Assembly (NCBI GenBank): GCA_020050695.1
Contig: JAGVKI010000329.1
Coordinates: forward strand, 1 to 7,304
Length of the DNA: 7,304 nt
Direction of reading: 5' to 3'
Source of the DNA: Alphaproteobacteria bacterium
GTDB lineage: Bacteria; Pseudomonadota; Alphaproteobacteria; Rickettsiales; SXRF01
This document shows, one piece after another, positions 5,233 through 7,304 of this stretch. A program made the translations under genes and the position numbers. The notes below the pieces were generated by a model. It was not told the DNA's origin and did not search any database. It was given only the letters and a program-made list of their open reading frames with translations. How positions within the stretch are numbered: position 1 is the first letter of the stretch; each line of letters opens with the position of its first letter.

Positions 5233-6987
5233 ATGCAAGTTATTAGTCACAAGCCAATATGGGGATTTGTTGCCATCCTGTTTTTAATAGGATTGGCGAT
5301 ACAGGTATTTATTGTTCCCCAACAGATGGACGAGCATGGCATGTTTCATCTGCTGGCATGCGATACGTATCCAATGCACTACCTGCATATATACCGCGAA
5401 GCATGTACCCATCTGTATGATGTAACCTTCGCAGGGTTGTTTAAATGGCGCTATGCCGCGCCGTATACCGGGTCTTTGATGGACCGGCTATATCGCCCGC
5501 TCTTTACTGTCTGGCCTGATCCATACAGTTTCTTTCTATTTACCCTGTTTTTCTGGGGAGTCTGCGTGGTGCTGCTGGCGAAACTGGTTCGCGCGCCATT
5601 GGGCATAGCGTTTCTTGCGCTGGGTATGAATTTCGCTTTTGTTTACCATATGGTGCATGGCGTTTCATCGGTTCCGCCCAATATTTTCATGCTGGTTATT
5701 CCCATGATTGCCGTTAAGGCCATGAGCAGTAAGCGTCCATGGCTCTATGGCATTCTTGCCGGGCTATTGATGTGCATGGGCATCGAAGCCAAGATGTTCT
5801 TCTTTTACATCATCCCCGGGATAGCATTTTTGTCGGCTACCTGCATATGGGCATGGTATCCGCTTAACAGGTCTATTATTTTATCTGCCCTGAAATTTGG
5901 TGTGGCCGCAGGCATTGTAAGCGGTACCTTTGCGTACGTGCTTATCAGCAGCCCCGCTGCGGCGTATTCTTCGATGACGCATGGCCAACGTGTAATGCAT
6001 TATTCACGTAACTATACCCTGAGTGACTTCTGGCCGTACCTGTATAATCTGATAGCTAATTTCAAAGCCTACTGGGGTGACCTGAGCAGTGTGATGAACC
6101 GGGTATACAAACCCAGCGATGTGGCATGGTGGAAGCCCACGGGCACCGGCTTCTGGACATTATTCAACTGGCTGATTATGTTTGTCACCTGCGCGTATGC
6201 CGTATTGCTTGAGCGCAAAGAGCGCCTGCTTGCGTTCAGGCTGGATAAGTTCATAGCGGGCTGCGCTCTGACCTCAATTATCATGATGCTGGTCGTTGGG
6301 ACAAATATAAAGAGCTGGACGCACCATCATCATTTCCATCCGATAGTTCCTGTATTTTATGCGTTTGCCGCAAGTCTTGGTGTGCTTTGGAAGCGCCGGC
6401 TGGGTAAGACGCTCATAGTACCCTCTTTTGCAGTATTGCTGGCTCTAAGCTCTAACGTATCTGTAATTATAGGTTCTATGCAACCGCTTGTTTCCAGGCA
6501 TTTCCAGTATTATTTACCTGCAAACGAGACGTTTGATTATGAAAAAATAGTATTGTGGCTACGCCAGCCGCAGGTAGGCAATAATGCGGTTGTAATACAT
6601 ACTGGCTGGGGGATGTATTATACCACTTCCCTATACGGTGCTTCCAACCAGCTTATCATGTATGTTTATAATCTGCGGGACGTTGAACTGGCATATCAAA
6701 GAACACAGTTTCTTGGCAGGCCTTACCTATTTATTATCAAAGAGGGCTATTATGCAGACTATTTGGTTCAGAAGTTTAAGAATATATATGACCTGACACA
6801 GCAGGTAATGGCGGATACCCCAATTAAACCCGGTCTGCGTTATATGTGCATGCCGCCATTGCCGGGGATGAAGAATCTCTGTAACAATTGGATGGCTTCG
6901 CAGGCGCCTTCGGGATGGCGGGTATTATCTACGATTCCTTATGATGAACTCATGACGAAAACCACAGCAGAACATGTCACACAATAA
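5233..6987 (+). CDS. Polytopic GT-C-like membrane glycosyltransferase
   Basis: This 584-residue protein has a membrane segment at 10-28, a polar loop with D33-E34 (in MDEH), about ten more membrane segments (96-118, 123-140, 147-164, 170-183, 187-208, 215-237, 307-325, 338-356, 369-385, 391-413) and a soluble C-terminal domain of about 165 residues. An acidic pair in the first outward loop plus a polytopic body and soluble tail is the plan of GT-C enzymes using lipid-linked sugar donors in the inner membrane. The match to a named family is weak. A run of four His and then HP (364-370) opens a membrane segment. I chose ATG 5233 because AGGCG lies just upstream; a GTG at 5221 would add four residues. 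It follows the GT-A gene by 74 bp and overlaps the next gene by 14 bp. An O-antigen ligase or a flippase-like role cannot be ruled out. Confidence 0.75.
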   Translation: MQVISHKPIWGFVAILFLIGLAIQVFIVPQQMDEHGMFHLLACDTYPMHYLHIYREACTHLYDVTFAGLFKWRYAAPYTGSLMDRLYRPLFTVWPDPYSFFLFTLFFWGVCVVLLAKLVRAPLGIAFLALGMNFAFVYHMVHGVSSVPPNIFMLVIPMIAVKAMSSKRPWLYGILAGLLMCMGIEAKMFFFYIIPGIAFLSATCIWAWYPLNRSIILSALKFGVAAGIVSGTFAYVLISSPAAAYSSMTHGQRVMHYSRNYTLSDFWPYLYNLIANFKAYWGDLSSVMNRVYKPSDVAWWKPTGTGFWTLFNWLIMFVTCAYAVLLERKERLLAFRLDKFIAGCALTSIIMMLVVGTNIKSWTHHHHFHPIVPVFYAFAASLGVLWKRRLGKTLIVPSFAVLLALSSNVSVIIGSMQPLVSRHFQYYLPANETFDYEKIVLWLRQPQVGNNAVVIHTGWGMYYTTSLYGASNQLIMYVYNLRDVELAYQRTQFLGRPYLFIIKEGYYADYLVQKFKNIYDLTQQVMADTPIKPGLRYMCMPPLPGMKNLCNNWMASQAPSGWRVLSTIPYDELMTKTTAEHVTQ

Positions 6988-7304
6988 CAGTCCCAGGATT
7001 TATATTCTCGCCGGAGATATTTCCTATAATCGGGGTGACCTGGCTAGTCTTCACACGCAGATTGCCGAAATCCGCAAGTCCTATCCTGATGCCCATATCA
7101 CCTGCTGCGCACTTTCTCCTGAGAACTGTGCCGGATGGGTGGATGCAAATGTTATCAAGCGCAGCATCTTTCTTAACCGCACACAGCTAAAATACCTGCG
7201 CCAGGCCGACCTGGTGGTATGGGGCGGTGGTGCTCAGCTGGCCGATCACAGCTGCAGGCTTCTGGTGCCGTATTGGGCCACAGTCCTTTTTATAATCCGT
7301 TTTA
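6974..7304 (+). CDS. Polysaccharide pyruvyl transferase family protein, N-terminal 110 residues (cut by the right edge)
   Basis: The frame starts inside the last codons of the preceding gene (14-bp overlap, different frame) and runs off the window. It begins RIYILAGD (8-15) then Y-N-R-G-D-L-A (18-24), matching the G-N-x-G-D-x-A opening of the PS_pyruv_trans family. Residues 79-91 (DLVVWGGGAQLAD) fit its G-G-G-x-x-x-x-D loop. Members such as CsaB and WcaK transfer pyruvate from phosphoenolpyruvate onto a sugar of a surface polysaccharide, forming a ketal and adding negative charge. There is no strong ribosome binding site, so translation is probably coupled to the gene before it. The location is cytoplasmic. 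The family call is good, the sugar acceptor is unknown, and the rest of the gene must be checked outside the window. Confidence 0.82.
   Translation, partial: MSHNNSPRIYILAGDISYNRGDLASLHTQIAEIRKSYPDAHITCCALSPENCAGWVDANVIKRSIFLNRTQLKYLRQADLVVWGGGAQLADHSCRLLVPYWATVLFIIRF

Overview
The window is dense bacterial DNA with short intergenic gaps. It holds seven protein genes, two of them cut by the window edges, and I see no rRNA, tRNA, CRISPR array or insertion sequence. The gene content suggests a Gram-negative proteobacterium: a purine permease, GT-C membrane glycosyltransferases and a polysaccharide pyruvyl transferase. An alphaproteobacterium is my best guess, but no marker gene fixes the lineage.

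Left part: a membrane glycosyltransferase (GT39/ArnT-like) runs leftward off the window edge from 640. After a 226-bp divergent gap, a rightward gene (867-1892) encodes an unrecognised 341-residue membrane protein that appears to be built from three related two-helix hairpins. A well-formed sigma70-like promoter (1948-1976) follows, then an AzgA-type NCS2 purine permease (2000-3349).

Middle: the permease meets a leftward gene tail to tail with only 6 bp between stop codons. That gene (3356-4156) encodes an unrecognised 266-residue, very acidic protein without Cys, Trp or His. A longer reading frame back to 4309 exists, but a strong Shine-Dalgarno site sets the start at 4156. The 180-bp divergent region upstream contains a perfect TATAAT on the minus strand, a 7-5-7 inverted repeat at the predicted transcription start, and a second inverted repeat that would fold in the roughly 100-nt leader.

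Right part: a likely rightward operon for a cell-surface glycan. It contains a GT-A glycosyltransferase with a DADD motif (4337-5158), a polytopic GT-C-like glycosyltransferase (5233-6987), and the start of a polysaccharide pyruvyl transferase (from 6974, overlapping its neighbour by 14 bp and cut by the edge). Together these could build, translocate or attach, and pyruvylate a surface sugar; the actual product cannot be read from sequence. The most novel material is the three-hairpin membrane protein and the acidic orphan protein that shares a regulatory region with the glycan operon.
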